Assembly (NCBI RefSeq): GCF_006088715.1
Contig: NZ_CP030771.1
Span: 7,810,001-7,874,000, forward strand
From: Streptomyces sp. YIM 121038
GTDB lineage: Bacteria > Actinomycetota > Actinomycetes > Streptomycetales > Streptomycetaceae
DNA: 64,000 nt
Direction: 5' to 3'
Shown: positions 9,310 to 19,023 of the stretch, piece after piece
Layout of the letters: each line of letters begins with the position of its first letter
Numbering within the stretch: position 1 is the first letter of the stretch
The notes under the pieces: generated by a model
Told to the model about the DNA's origin: nothing
What the model saw: the letters and a program-made list of their open reading frames with translations, nothing else
Database searches by the model: none
Position numbers and translations under genes: made by a program

Positions 9310-10329
9310 ATGGCTATGCCGCTGCGTCAGTCAATCAAGGTCGCTACCTATCTCTTTGAACAGAAGCTGCGCAAGCGTGACAAGTTTCCTTTGATCGTCG
9401 AGTTGGAGCCGCTGTTCGCGTGCAATTTGAAGTGCGAGGGCTGCGGCAAGATCCAGCACCCGGCCGGTGTGCTCAAGCAGCGCATGCCGGTGGCCCAGGC
9501 CGTGGGGGCCGTGCTCGAGTCCGGCGCGCCGATGGTGTCCATCGCGGGCGGCGAGCCGCTGATGCACCCTCAGATCGATGAGATCGTGCGCCAGTTGGTG
9601 GCCAGGAAGAAGTTCGTCTTCCTGTGCACGAACGCCATGCTGCTGCGCAAGAAGATGGACAAGTTCACGCCGTCGCCGTACTTCGCGTTCGCCGTGCACA
9701 TCGACGGCATGCGCGAGCGCCACGACGAGTCCGTGGCGAAGGAAGGCGTGTTCGACGAGGCCGTGGCCGCCATCAAGGAGGCCCAGCGCCGCGGCTTCCG
9801 GGTGACCACCAACTCGACCTTCTTCAACACGGACACCCCGCAGACCATCATCGAGGTCCTGAACTTCCTCAACGACGACCTGAAGGTCGACGAGATGATG
9901 CTCTCGCCCGCCTACGCCTACGAGAAGGCGCCGGACCAGGAGCACTTCCTCGGCGTCGAGCAGACCCGCGAGCTGTTCAAGAAGGCCTTCGCGGGCGGCA
10001 ACCGGCTCCGCTGGCGCCTGAACCACTCGCCGCTGTTCCTCGACTTCCTGGAGGGCAAGGTCGACTTCCAGTGCACGGCCTGGGCCATCCCGAACTACTC
10101 GCTCTTCGGCTGGCAGCGCCCCTGCTATCTGATGAGCGACGGCTACGTACCGACGTACCGGGAGCTGATCGAGGAGACGGACTGGAGCAAGTACGGCCGC
10201 GGCAAGGACGACCGGTGCGCCAACTGCATGGCGCACTGCGGGTACGAGCCGACGGCCGTGCTCGCCACGATGGGGTCGCTGAAGGAGTCGCTGCGCGCCA
10301 TGCGCGAGACCGTCTCCGGGAACCGGTGA
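9310..10329 (+). CDS. hpnH: HpnH, radical SAM adenosylhopane synthase
   Basis: Radical SAM enzyme joining hopene to the 5'-deoxyadenosyl moiety to form adenosylhopane. The iron-sulphur motif CNLKCEGC (CX3CX2C) lies at about residues 41-48, followed by the SAM-binding [14 protein letters not shown] cysteine-rich C-terminus ([12 protein letters not shown]) is as seen in HpnH. Length is 339 residues. The start at 9310 follows GGAGGTGAGCC, which overlaps the end of hpnG. Confidence 0.93.
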   Translation: MAMPLRQSIKVATYLFEQKLRKRDKFPLIVELEPLFACNLKCEGCGKIQHPAGVLKQRMPVAQAVGAVLESGAPMVSIAGGEPLMHPQIDEIVRQLVARKKFVFLCTNAMLLRKKMDKFTPSPYFAFAVHIDGMRERHDESVAKEGVFDEAVAAIKEAQRRGFRVTTNSTFFNTDTPQTIIEVLNFLNDDLKVDEMMLSPAYAYEKAPDQEHFLGVEQTRELFKKAFAGGNRLRWRLNHSPLFLDFLEGKVDFQCTAWAIPNYSLFGWQRPCYLMSDGYVPTYRELIEETDWSKYGRGKDDRCANCMAHCGYEPTAVLATMGSLKESLRAMRETVSGNR

Positions 10330-10333
10330 CGTC

Positions 10334-11500
10334 ATGACCCCTTCAGGCCCCGTCTCCCTGGGCCTGCCCGAGCCACCGGCCCGGCCGATAGCGGAGCGCC
10401 GCACCGCGCGGCGCATCCAGGTCGGGTCGGTGGCCGTCGGGGGCGGCGCTCCGGTGTCGGTGCAGTCGATGACGACGACGCGTACGTCGGACATCGGGGC
10501 GACGTTGCAGCAGATCGCGGAGCTGACGGCGTCGGGTTGTCAGATCGTGCGGGTGGCGTGTCCTACGCAGGACGACGCGGACGCGTTGGCGGTGATCGCG
10601 CGCAAGTCGCAGATTCCGGTGATCGCGGACATTCACTTCCAGCCGAAGTACGTGTTCGCGGCGATCGACGCGGGCTGTGCGGCGGTGCGGGTGAACCCGG
10701 GGAACATCAAGCAGTTCGACGACAAGGTCCGGGAGATCGCGCGGGCGGCGTGCGCCGCCGCGGTCCCGATCCGCATCGGGGTGAACGCCGGGTCGCTCGA
10801 CCGGCGCCTGCTCGCGAAGTACGGCAAGGCCACGCCGGAGGCGTTGGTGGAGTCGGCGCTGTGGGAGGCGTCGCTGTTCGAGGAGCACGGTTTCCGGGAC
10901 ATCAAGATCTCGGTCAAGCACAACGACCCGGTGGTGATGGTCAATGCCTACCGGCAGTTGGCGGCCGCCTGTGATTACCCGCTGCATCTGGGTGTGACGG
11001 AGGCGGGTCCGGCGTTCCAGGGGACGATCAAGTCGGCGGTGGCGTTCGGTGCGCTGCTGGCGGAGGGGATCGGTGACACGATCCGGGTGTCGCTGTCGGC
11101 TCCTCCGGCGGAGGAGGTCAAGGTCGGCATTCAGATCCTGGAGTCGTTGAACCTGCGGCAGCGGCGTCTGGAGATCGTGTCGTGTCCGTCGTGCGGGCGG
11201 GCGCAGGTGGATGTGTACAAGCTGGCGGACGAGGTGACCGCGGGGCTTGAGGGCATGGAGGTGCCGCTGCGGGTGGCGGTGATGGGCTGTGTCGTCAATG
11301 GTCCGGGTGAGGCGCGGGAGGCCGATCTCGGGGTGGCGTCCGGCAACGGCAAGGGGCAGATCTTCGTCAAGGGCGAGGTGATCAAGACGGTGCCCGAGTC
11401 GAAGATCGTGGAGACCCTGATCGAAGAGGCGATGAAGATCGCCGCACGGATGGAGGCCGCCGGAGTCCCGTCCGGGGAGCCCGACGTCACGGTGAGCTGA
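10334..11500 (+). CDS. ispG: 4-hydroxy-3-methylbut-2-enyl diphosphate synthase (IspG/GcpE)
   Basis: Penultimate MEP-pathway enzyme, converting MEcPP to HMBPP with an iron-sulphur cluster. Recognisable pieces are [11 protein letters not shown] near the N-terminus, [20 protein letters not shown], and the cluster-ligand segments [11 protein letters not shown] and [11 protein letters not shown]. At 388 residues it has the usual length of the short bacterial form. It begins 4 bases after hpnH, so precursor supply is hard-wired into the hopanoid transcript. Streptomyces normally carry another ispG in the main MEP locus, so this is likely a dedicated second copy (inference). Confidence 0.93.
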   Translation: MTPSGPVSLGLPEPPARPIAERRTARRIQVGSVAVGGGAPVSVQSMTTTRTSDIGATLQQIAELTASGCQIVRVACPTQDDADALAVIARKSQIPVIADIHFQPKYVFAAIDAGCAAVRVNPGNIKQFDDKVREIARAACAAAVPIRIGVNAGSLDRRLLAKYGKATPEALVESALWEASLFEEHGFRDIKISVKHNDPVVMVNAYRQLAAACDYPLHLGVTEAGPAFQGTIKSAVAFGALLAEGIGDTIRVSLSAPPAEEVKVGIQILESLNLRQRRLEIVSCPSCGRAQVDVYKLADEVTAGLEGMEVPLRVAVMGCVVNGPGEAREADLGVASGNGKGQIFVKGEVIKTVPESKIVETLIEEAMKIAARMEAAGVPSGEPDVTVS

Positions 11501-11525
11501 GGACAACCAGTTAGGGGGCCTGAGC

Positions 11526-13502
11526 ATGACCATCCTGGAAACCATCCGAGGGCCGCGCGACCTGAAGGCGCTGACCGAGTCCGAACTGGCCGAACTGGCC
11601 GAAGAGATCCGGGAGTTCCTGGTGCACGCGGTCGCGCGGACCGGCGGACACCTCGGGCCCAATCTGGGGGTGGTCGAGCTGACCATCGCCCTGCACCGGG
11701 TCTTCGAGTCGCCCGTGGACCGCCTGGTGTGGGACACCGGCCACCAGAGCTATGTGCACAAGCTCCTGACCGGGCGTCAGGACTTCTCGAAGCTGCGCGG
11801 CAAGGGCGGCCTGTCCGGCTACCCCTCGCGCGAGGAGTCCGCGCACGACATCGTCGAGAACAGCCACGCCTCCACCGCGCTCGGCTGGGCCGACGGCCTC
11901 GCCAAGGCCCGCCGGGTCCTGGGGGAGCGGGGCCACGTCGTCGCCGTCATCGGCGACGGCGCCCTCACCGGCGGCATGGCCTGGGAGGCGCTCAACAACA
12001 TCGCGGCCGCCAAGGACCAGCCGCTGATCATCGTCGTCAACGACAACGAGCGCTCCTACGCCCCCACCATCGGCGGCCTCGCCAACCACCTCGCGACCCT
12101 GCGCACCACCGACAGCTACGAGAAGGTCCTCGCCTGGGGCAAGGACGTCCTCCAGCACACCCCCGTGGTCGGCCGGACGCTGTACGAGTCCCTGCACGGC
12201 GCCAAGAAGGGCTTCAAGGACGCCTTCGCGCCCCAGGGCATGTTCGAGGACCTCGGCCTGAAGTACGTCGGTCCCATCGACGGCCACGACGTCAAGGCCG
12301 TCGAGTCCGCGCTGCGCCGCGCGAAGCGCTTCCACGGCCCGGTCCTCGTCCACTGCCTCACCGAGAAGGGCCGCGGCTACGAACCCGCGCTCGCCGACGA
12401 GGCCGACCGCTTCCACACCGTCGGCGTCATGGACCCCCTCACCTGCGAGCCGCTCGCCCCGTCCAACGGCCCCTCCTGGACCTCCGTGTTCGGCGACGAG
12501 ATCGTCCGCGTCGGGGCCGAACGCGAGGACGTCGTGGCCCTCACGGCCGCCATGCTGCACCCCGTCGGGCTCACCAAGTTCGCGGCGGCCTACCCCGACC
12601 GCGTCTGGGACGTCGGCATCGCCGAGCAGCACGCCGCCGTGGCCGCCGCCGGACTGGCCACCGGCGGGCTCCACCCCGTCGTCGCCGTCTACGCCACCTT
12701 CCTCAACCGCGCCTTCGACCAGCTCCTGATGGACGTGGCGCTGCACCGCTGCGGCGTCACCTTCGTGCTCGACAGGGCCGGGGTCACCGGGCCCGACGGG
12801 CCCTCGCACAACGGCATGTGGGACATGTCCGTCCTCCAGGTCGTGCCGGGCCTCAGGATCGCCGCGCCCCGCGACGCCGACCAGCTCCGCGTCCAGCTGC
12901 GCGAGGCCGTGAACGTCGACGACGCGCCGACCCTGCTGCGCTTCCCCAAGGAGTCGGTGGGGCCCGCGATCCCGGCCGTGGACCGGGTGGGCGCCATGGA
13001 CGTCCTGCGCCGGGACCCCGACCCGGACGTGCTGCTCGTCGCCGTCGGCGTGATGGCACCGGTGTGCCTCCAGGCCGCGGACCTCCTCGCCGAGCGGGGC
13101 ATCGGCTGCACCGTCGTCGACCCGCGCTGGGTCAAGCCCGTCGACGCCGCCCTGCCGCCGCTCGCCGCCCGGCACCGGCTCGTCGCGGTCGTGGAGGACA
13201 ACAGCCGCGCGGGGGGCGTCGGCTCGGCCGTGGCCCTCGCCCTCGACGACGCCGAAGTGGACGTCCCCGTACGGCGCTTCGGCATTCCGGAGCAGTTCCT
13301 CGCGCACGCCAAGCGCGGCGAGGTCCTCGCCGACGTCGGCCTCACCCCGGTGGAGATCGCGGGCCGCGTCAGCGCGACGATGGCCCGCCAGGACGCGGCG
13401 CGGTCCGGCGCCCGGGAGACGGCCGGGGTGCCCGGCCCGCAGGAGGCCGGGGAGTCCGGCCCGAAGACAGCCGGGACACCCGGCGAGGAGAACCGAGCAT
13501 GA
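11526..13502 (+). CDS. dxs: 1-deoxy-D-xylulose-5-phosphate synthase
   Basis: Thiamine-diphosphate enzyme catalysing the first MEP-pathway step (pyruvate + glyceraldehyde-3-phosphate to DXP). Visible are [11 protein letters not shown], the ThDP-binding [16 protein letters not shown], the middle-domain DVGIAEQHA (catalytic Glu), [18 protein letters not shown], and the C-terminal transketolase domain. Its 658 residues include a low-complexity tail of PG/ET-rich repeats. The start is 25 bases after ispG behind TTAGGGGG. It overlaps the aminotransferase gene by 4 bases (ATGA). Confidence 0.94.
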   Translation: MTILETIRGPRDLKALTESELAELAEEIREFLVHAVARTGGHLGPNLGVVELTIALHRVFESPVDRLVWDTGHQSYVHKLLTGRQDFSKLRGKGGLSGYPSREESAHDIVENSHASTALGWADGLAKARRVLGERGHVVAVIGDGALTGGMAWEALNNIAAAKDQPLIIVVNDNERSYAPTIGGLANHLATLRTTDSYEKVLAWGKDVLQHTPVVGRTLYESLHGAKKGFKDAFAPQGMFEDLGLKYVGPIDGHDVKAVESALRRAKRFHGPVLVHCLTEKGRGYEPALADEADRFHTVGVMDPLTCEPLAPSNGPSWTSVFGDEIVRVGAEREDVVALTAAMLHPVGLTKFAAAYPDRVWDVGIAEQHAAVAAAGLATGGLHPVVAVYATFLNRAFDQLLMDVALHRCGVTFVLDRAGVTGPDGPSHNGMWDMSVLQVVPGLRIAAPRDADQLRVQLREAVNVDDAPTLLRFPKESVGPAIPAVDRVGAMDVLRRDPDPDVLLVAVGVMAPVCLQAADLLAERGIGCTVVDPRWVKPVDAALPPLAARHRLVAVVEDNSRAGGVGSAVALALDDAEVDVPVRRFGIPEQFLAHAKRGEVLADVGLTPVEIAGRVSATMARQDAARSGARETAGVPGPQEAGESGPKTAGTPGEENRA

Positions 13503-14893
13503 CAAGCACCGGCAAGGAGTTCGACCTCGGCAGACTGCTCGCCGAGCGCGGCGGCGAGCGGTACGAGCTGCACACCCGGCACCTCAACCACCAGCTGCCG
13601 CGCATGCTGCACACCATCGGCTTCGACAAGGTCTACGAACGCGCGGAGGGCGCCTACTTCTGGGACGCCGAGGGACACGACTACCTGGACATGCTCGCCG
13701 GGTTCGGCGTCATGGGCCTCGGCCGCCACCACCCGGTCGTCCGCAAGGCCCTGCACGACGTGCTCGACGCCTCCCTCGCCGATCTGACCCGCTTCGACTG
13801 CCAGCCGCTGCCCGGGCTGCTCGCCGAGCGGCTGCTCGCGCACAGCCCGTACCTGGACCGGGTCTTCTTCGGCAACAGCGGCACCGAGGCCGTCGAGACC
13901 GCCCTGAAGTTCGCCCGCTACGCCACCGGCAGGCCGCGGATCCTGTACTGCGCGCACGCCTTCCACGGCCTGACCACCGGCTCCCTGTCCGTGAACGGCG
14001 AGACCGGCTTCCGCGACGGCTTCGCCCCGCTCCTGCCGGACACGGCCGTGCCCCTCGGCGACCTCGACGCGCTGCGCCGGGAGCTCAAGCGCGGGGACGT
14101 GGCCGCCCTGATCGTCGAGCCGGTCCAGGGCAAGGGCGTGCACGAGCCCCCGCCCGGCTATCTGCGCGCCGCCCAGGAACTCCTCCACCAGCACAAGGCC
14201 CTCCTGATCGCCGACGAGGTGCAGACGGGGCTCGGCAGGACCGGCGCCTTCTACGCCCACCAGCACGAGGAGGGCGTGGAGCCCGACCTGGTGTGCGTGG
14301 CCAAGGCCCTGTCCGGCGGGTACGTCCCGGTCGGCGCGACCCTCGGCAAGGACTGGATCTTCAAGAAGGTCTACTCGTCCATGGACCGGGTCCTGGTCCA
14401 CTCCGCGAGCTTCGGGTCCAACGCGCAGGCCATGGCGGCCGGGCTCGCGGTCCTCGCCGTCATGGACGAGGAGCGGACCGTCGCGAACGCGCGCGCGACG
14501 GGCGAGCTGCTCAAGGACCGGCTCGCGGCACTCGTCGACAAGTACGAGCTGCTCAGCGACGTCCGCGGCCGCGGCCTGATGATCGGCATCGAGTTCGGCA
14601 GACCGAAGTCCCTGAAGCTGCGCAGCCGCTGGACCGTGCTCCAGGCCGCCCGCAAGGGCCTGTTCGCGCAGATGGTGGTCGTACCGCTGCTCCAGAAGCA
14701 CCGGATCCTCACCCAGGTCTCCGGCGACCACCTGGAGGTCATCAAGCTCATCCCGCCGCTGATCATCGGCGAGAAGGAGGTCGACCGCTTCGTCGCCGCC
14801 TTCACCGACATCATGGACGAGGCGCACGGGGGCGGCGGGCTGATCTGGGACTTCGGCAAGACACTGGTGAAGCAGGCGGTGGCGAACCGATGA
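13499..14893 (+). CDS. Class III aminotransferase, HpnO-like (aminobacteriohopanetriol formation)
   Basis: PLP-dependent acetylornithine/ornithine-type aminotransferase. Visible are [18 protein letters not shown], the IVEPVQGKG and [13 protein letters not shown] (PLP-binding Asp) segments, and the Schiff-base lysine in VAKALSGGY. As the last enzyme gene of the hopanoid operon it most likely aminates the side chain derived from ribosylhopane to give aminobacteriohopanetriol (HpnO role). That assignment rests on context, since the fold alone fits several class III aminotransferases. It is 464 residues long and overlaps dxs by 4 bases. Confidence 0.82.
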   Translation: MTSTGKEFDLGRLLAERGGERYELHTRHLNHQLPRMLHTIGFDKVYERAEGAYFWDAEGHDYLDMLAGFGVMGLGRHHPVVRKALHDVLDASLADLTRFDCQPLPGLLAERLLAHSPYLDRVFFGNSGTEAVETALKFARYATGRPRILYCAHAFHGLTTGSLSVNGETGFRDGFAPLLPDTAVPLGDLDALRRELKRGDVAALIVEPVQGKGVHEPPPGYLRAAQELLHQHKALLIADEVQTGLGRTGAFYAHQHEEGVEPDLVCVAKALSGGYVPVGATLGKDWIFKKVYSSMDRVLVHSASFGSNAQAMAAGLAVLAVMDEERTVANARATGELLKDRLAALVDKYELLSDVRGRGLMIGIEFGRPKSLKLRSRWTVLQAARKGLFAQMVVVPLLQKHRILTQVSGDHLEVIKLIPPLIIGEKEVDRFVAAFTDIMDEAHGGGGLIWDFGKTLVKQAVANR

Positions 14894-14909
14894 GCTCCGC
14901 CTCGGGGTT

Positions 14910-14944
14910 TTGCCTCTGAGGCAACAAAATTGCCTCTCGGGTAA
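14910..14944 (+). promoter_or_regulatory. Double palindromic operator in front of the XRE-cupin gene
   Basis: TTGCCTCTGAGGCAA at 14910-14924 is a perfect 15-bp palindrome (7+1+7). A second copy of the same left half, TTGCCTCT, begins at 14930 and is followed by a degenerate right half ending at 14944. The two are 20 bp apart, two helical turns, and lie 22-56 bases before the regulator start. This is a likely autoregulatory site for the XRE-cupin protein. Confidence 0.6.
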
Positions 14945-14965
14945 GGCTCTGGCTCAATCGAGGGT

Positions 14966-15598
14966 ATGAGCCCTGCCACCCCGGACGCCGGTGAGGCGGC
15001 CGACGCGCTGCCCGCCGTCGCCCCGCAACTGCGTGAGCTGCGCCGCCGTGCCGCGCTGACCCTGGAGGCCGCCGCCCGTGCGGCCGGGCTCTCGCCCGCG
15101 CATCTGTCCCGCCTGGAGACGGGGCAGCGCCAGCCGTCCCTGCCGATGCTGCTCGCGCTCGCTCGTACCTACGGTACGACGGTTTCCGAGCTGCTCGGCG
15201 AGACGCCCGCCGACCGGGACGCCGTCGTCCGCGCCCCGGACATGGAGCCCACCGCCGCCGGCGGCTGGACGTACTGGCAGGCGGGCTCCCCGGGCCGCGG
15301 CATGCAGGCGCTGCGCGTGCACGTGCCGCACGGCGCGCAGGGCGACATCGTGCGCGTGCACCCGGGGGAGGAGTGGCTGTACGTCCTCCAGGGCCGCCTG
15401 CGCCTGCGCCTCGGCGACACCTCGTACACCCTCGCGCCCGGCGACAGCGCGCACTTCGACTCGCTGACGCCGCACCGGATCGCCGCCGTGGACCACGGCG
15501 GCGCCGACCTCCTCTTCGTCCACACCTTGCTGCAGAGCCCCGCCGCCGCGCTCTGTCTCGGCGGCCCCACCAAGGGAGACCGACATGACGGAACCTGA
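14966..15598 (+). CDS. XRE-family regulator with C-terminal cupin domain
   Basis: Transcription factor with an N-terminal helix-turn-helix (about residues 22-78: LRELRRRAALTLEAAARAAG then LSPAHLSRLETGQRQPSLPM) and a C-terminal cupin barrel (about 110-195: VHPGEEWLYVLQGRLRLRLG, then LAPGDSAHFDSLTPH), the layout of small-molecule-sensing XRE-cupin regulators. The ligand is unknown. A palindromic operator pair lies just upstream, suggesting autoregulation. It is followed, with a 14-base overlap, by a small membrane protein gene that is presumably its co-transcribed target. Its position right after the hopanoid operon makes hopanoid-related control possible but unproven. Confidence 0.85.
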   Translation: MSPATPDAGEAADALPAVAPQLRELRRRAALTLEAAARAAGLSPAHLSRLETGQRQPSLPMLLALARTYGTTVSELLGETPADRDAVVRAPDMEPTAAGGWTYWQAGSPGRGMQALRVHVPHGAQGDIVRVHPGEEWLYVLQGRLRLRLGDTSYTLAPGDSAHFDSLTPHRIAAVDHGGADLLFVHTLLQSPAAALCLGGPTKGDRHDGT

Positions 15599-15743
15599 AC
15601 CGCAGCAGCCCGCGCGCCGCATGTCCATGGAGGAGAAGTTCCCGCGCGCCCTGTGGGTCCGCCTGATCGTCTACGTCGCCGTGGGCCACCTGTTCGCGGG
15701 CTTCATCTATCTCCTGTTCGTCCTCGGCGGACAGAACCAGTAG
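15585..15743 (+). CDS. Small single-pass membrane protein (DUF6126-like)
   Basis: A 52-residue protein that starts at ATG 15585, inside the end of the XRE-cupin gene and behind AAGGGAGACCGAC. The N-terminal half is polar (EPEPQQPARRMSMEEKFPR) and the C-terminal half is one hydrophobic helix (about residues 26-47: LIVYVAVGHLFAGFIYLLFV). The overlap and conserved-looking layout mark it as a real gene that length filters would miss. I recall small DUF6126 proteins of this look in Streptomyces beside XRE-cupin genes, but function is unknown. Confidence 0.75.
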   Translation: MTEPEPQQPARRMSMEEKFPRALWVRLIVYVAVGHLFAGFIYLLFVLGGQNQ

Positions 15744-15759
15744 CGCCCGGGCGCGCGCC

Positions 15760-16557
15760 CTAGTCGAGGAGCCGCTCGCGCAGGCGCTCGCGTGTTTCCA
15801 CCGCGAGGCCGAGTCCCTCGGTGAGATAGGTGTCGGTGTCGCCCCAGAGCTGCTCGACGGTGGCGAAGGCCGCCGCCAGATACTCGGCGCGGGCGTCGAA
15901 AAGGGGGCTCAGGAGCTCCATGACCTCGGGCGACATCGCGTCCGGCGTGGTCGCGCTGCGGTGCACCTTGTAGCGGCGGTGCGCCGCGTTCGACTCCAGG
16001 TAGTCCGCCTCGATCGCCTCGCGCTCCACGCCGACGGCCAGCAGCGTCACGGCGATCGACAGGCCCGCGCGGTCCTTGCCCGCGGCGCAGTGCATCAGCG
16101 CGGGCACGCTGTCCTCGGCCAGCGCGTGCAGCACCCGGCTGTGCTCGGCCGTCCGCTCCCTGATGATCGTGCGGTACGAGGACGCCATGCGCTCGGCGGC
16201 CTTGCCGTCGGACAGGACCGTGCGCAGCTGGTCCAGGTCGCCGTCGCGCACCATCTTCCAGAACTCGGCGCCGTCGGCGGGGTCGGTCAGCGGCAGGTTC
16301 ACGTTGCGCACGCCCGGCAGCTCCACGTCCGGGCCTTCGAGGCGCTGGTCCGCGGCGTTGCGGAAGTCGAAGACCGTGTGCAGGCCGAGCGAGGAGAGGA
16401 ACGCGGCGTCGGCGGCGGTGGCGTGCGCGAGGTGGCCGCTGCGGAAGAGGACCCCGTGGCGGACCCGGCGGCCGTCGACGGTCGACAGTCCGCCCACATC
16501 ACGGAAGTTGCGCACACCGGCGAGCTCGGGTTCGGTCGACGGAACCTGCTGCGTCAC
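15760..16557 (-). CDS. Tyrosine-protein phosphatase (IphP/DSP-like)
   Basis: Cys-based protein tyrosine/dual-specificity phosphatase. The P-loop HCAAGKDRAG (HCX5R) near residue 155 carries the nucleophile Cys and the phosphate-binding Arg; the N-terminal GVRNFRDVGG motif is typical of this family. The GTG at 16557 is chosen over an in-frame ATG at 16692 because AGAGGAGAGCCC stands right before it and the upstream residues look non-coding. It gives 265 residues with no signal peptide, hence cytoplasmic. It converges on the small membrane protein gene with a 16-base gap and diverges from the alpha-galactosidase gene. Confidence 0.85.
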   Translation of the reverse strand: MTQQVPSTEPELAGVRNFRDVGGLSTVDGRRVRHGVLFRSGHLAHATAADAAFLSSLGLHTVFDFRNAADQRLEGPDVELPGVRNVNLPLTDPADGAEFWKMVRDGDLDQLRTVLSDGKAAERMASSYRTIIRERTAEHSRVLHALAEDSVPALMHCAAGKDRAGLSIAVTLLAVGVEREAIEADYLESNAAHRRYKVHRSATTPDAMSPEVMELLSPLFDARAEYLAAAFATVEQLWGDTDTYLTEGLGLAVETRERLRERLLD

Positions 16558-16802
16558 GGGCTCTCCTCTGGGTCGGGTCTGGTCGGCGCTCGTCGGACCG
16601 GCCGGGAGCGGGGCACCGTACGGCTCGCCGCGGCGTGCCGTCGGCGGTCGGTGGTTGCGCCTTCGACGATACGACACGGGTTCCTCAGGCAATCAGTCGC
16701 AGCGGAGCGCGCACGGGCGTTGCCCCGGTGGTCGCACGGGCTCGAAGATGTGCGTACGCCCGCGCGGCTGTTGAGATCTGTCAGAGGACCTGTGGGGGTT
16801 TG

Positions 16803-18914
16803 ATGATCGAGGTCGGCGAGGACGGTCGTACCTGGCTCCTCTCGGGGCCCACCAGCAGCTACGCGCTCCGCCTCACCGGCCGTGACGAGCTGCTGCACCT
16901 GCACTGGGGCCCGCGGATCGCCCTGGCCGACGCCGAGGCCCTGGCCGCCGCGCCGCTGCCGCCCGAGCGGCCCTTCGAGTCCCGCATCGACGGGCACGAG
17001 GAGTATCCCGTCGAGGGCGGCCCCCGCTTCGTGCGGCCCGCGTTCTCGGTGCGCGGCGGCGGGGTGCGGGGCACGGAGTGGCGGTTCGCCAGTGCCTGGC
17101 ACGACGAGGACGAGCTCCAGCTGAACTTCACCGACCCGGTGCACCACCTGGCGGTGCTGCTCGACTACCGGCTGCGCGGCGACGTGGTCGAGCGGTACGT
17201 GGTCGTCATGCACCAGGGGCCCGCCGGGTCCCCCGAGGTGGAGCTGCTGCGGGCCGACTCCGCGACCTGGACCCTGCCGCGCCGCGAGCACTGGCGCCTG
17301 TCCCAGCTGCACGGCCGCTGGGCCGCGGAGTCGCGCCTCGTGCGCTCCGGCCTCACGTACGGGGAGCGGGTCATCGGCAGCCGCCGCGGGCACACCGGGC
17401 ACCAGCACCTGCCCTGGGTGGCGCTCGACGCCGACGGCGCCACCGAGGAGCACGGCGAGGTCTACGGCTGCGCGCTCGCCTGGTCCGGGTCGTGGCGCGT
17501 GGCGGTGCACCAGCTCCCGGACGGCGCCGTGCAGATCACGGGCGGCTCCGGCCACGACGACGCGGGGCAGGAGGTGCTCGGGCCCGGCACGGCGATCGTC
17601 ACGCCCGTGTTCGCGGGCCTGTGGAGCGACGGCGGCTTCGGCGGGGCGAGCCGGGCCTGGCACGCCTACCAGCGCGCGCACGTCGTCCCGGACGCCGACG
17701 AGGTGCGGCCCGTGCTCTACAACTCCTGGGAGGCCACCGGCTTCGACATCTGTGAGGACCAGCAGCGCGACCTCGCGGAGCGGGCCGCCGAGATGGGCGT
17801 CGAGCTGTTCGTCGTCGACGACGCGTGGTTCGGCCGACGCGTCAGCGACCGGTCCGGGCTCGGCGACTGGACGCCGAACCCGGAGCGGTTTCCGGGCGGT
17901 CTGAAGCCGCTCGCGGACCACGTGCGCGGCCTGGGCATGGGGTTCGGGATCTGGGTGGAGCCGGAGATGGTGAACGCGGACAGCGACCTGTACCGCGCGC
18001 ACCCCGACTGGGTGCAGCACCAGCCGGGCCGCACCCGCACGGAGTTCCGCAACCAGCTCGTCCTCAACGTCGCGCGCGAGGACGTGCGGGAGTACCTGTG
18101 GGAGCAGCTGGACGCGCTCCTCTCCGGCGCCCCGATCGACTATGTGAAGTGGGACTTCAACCGCTGCTTCACCGACCCCGGATGGCCGGGCGAGGTCCAT
18201 CCCGAGCGCGTGTGGTCCGCCCACGTGCACGCCGTCTACGACCTCATCGACCGGCTGCGGACCGCGCACCCGTCCGTCGCCTTCGAGTCCTGCTCGGGCG
18301 GCGGCGGCCGGGTCGACCTCGGCATCCTCGCCCGTACGGACCAGGTGTGGACCTCGGACAACACCGACCCGGCGGACCGCCTCGCGATCCAGCACGGGTT
18401 CAGCCAGGTGCACCCCGCGCGCGTGATGGCCGCCTGGGTCACCGACAGCCCCCACACCCAGCTCAACGGGCGCGTCAGCTCCCTGCGGTTCCGGTTCGTC
18501 AGCGCCATGGCCGGGGTGCTCGGCGTCGGCGGCGACCTCACGCGGTGGAGCGCGGCGGAACGGGCCGAGGCGCGCGGCTGGGTGGAGCTGTACAAGGAGA
18601 TCAGGCCGATCGTGCAGCTCGGCGAGCTGTACCGCCTTCGGGCGCCCGGCGAGGGGCTCAGCGCGGTGCAGTACGTGCGGGGCGACGAGGCCGTGGTGCT
18701 CGCCTGGCTGCGGGCCCAGGCGTACGGCGAGGAGCCCGCCCCGGTGCGGCTGCGGGGGCTCGACCCGGCGGCGGCGTACGTGTGCCGGGACACCGGCGCG
18801 GTGCACCGGGGCGCGGTCCTGCTCCACCACGGCCTGCGCACGGGCCTCAGCGGCGATCTGGACGCGGCGGTCTTCCGGCTGAGCCGGGTCGCGGCCGCCC
18901 CGTCGAGGCCCTAG
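16803..18914 (+). CDS. Alpha-galactosidase, glycoside hydrolase family 36
   Basis: Retaining alpha-galactosidase of 703 residues. The nucleophile motif YVKWDFNR places the catalytic Asp at residue 451. SDNTD (Asp about 519) carries the acid/base, preceded by the substrate-binding ESCSGGGGRVDLG. The N-terminal beta-supersandwich, (beta/alpha)8 barrel and C-terminal domain of GH36 are all accounted for by length. There is no signal peptide, so it acts on imported melibiose/raffinose-type sugars. The ATG at 16803 follows GGGGG. No sugar transporter or LacI regulator adjoins it. Confidence 0.92.
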   Translation: MIEVGEDGRTWLLSGPTSSYALRLTGRDELLHLHWGPRIALADAEALAAAPLPPERPFESRIDGHEEYPVEGGPRFVRPAFSVRGGGVRGTEWRFASAWHDEDELQLNFTDPVHHLAVLLDYRLRGDVVERYVVVMHQGPAGSPEVELLRADSATWTLPRREHWRLSQLHGRWAAESRLVRSGLTYGERVIGSRRGHTGHQHLPWVALDADGATEEHGEVYGCALAWSGSWRVAVHQLPDGAVQITGGSGHDDAGQEVLGPGTAIVTPVFAGLWSDGGFGGASRAWHAYQRAHVVPDADEVRPVLYNSWEATGFDICEDQQRDLAERAAEMGVELFVVDDAWFGRRVSDRSGLGDWTPNPERFPGGLKPLADHVRGLGMGFGIWVEPEMVNADSDLYRAHPDWVQHQPGRTRTEFRNQLVLNVAREDVREYLWEQLDALLSGAPIDYVKWDFNRCFTDPGWPGEVHPERVWSAHVHAVYDLIDRLRTAHPSVAFESCSGGGGRVDLGILARTDQVWTSDNTDPADRLAIQHGFSQVHPARVMAAWVTDSPHTQLNGRVSSLRFRFVSAMAGVLGVGGDLTRWSAAERAEARGWVELYKEIRPIVQLGELYRLRAPGEGLSAVQYVRGDEAVVLAWLRAQAYGEEPAPVRLRGLDPAAAYVCRDTGAVHRGAVLLHHGLRTGLSGDLDAAVFRLSRVAAAPSRP

Positions 18915-18960
18915 GCCTGGGTATTCCGGGTTGGCGCAATCTTGACCAATGGCTTATCTC

Positions 18961-18991
18961 ACGCCACGTCAACCCCATATTACGGTGGCGT
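18961..18991. promoter_or_regulatory. Inverted repeat upstream of the SGNH hydrolase gene
   Basis: ACGCCAC (18961-18967) and GTGGCGT (18985-18991) form perfect 7-bp arms with a 17-base spacer, 33-63 bases ahead of the hydrolase start in the AT-richer promoter stretch. The right half sits in TACGGTGGCGTA, itself partly palindromic. This may be an operator; a transcript hairpin is also possible. Confidence 0.4.
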
Positions 18992-19023
18992 AGGTCACTT
19001 GACGGAAGGAAAGATGGGACGAC

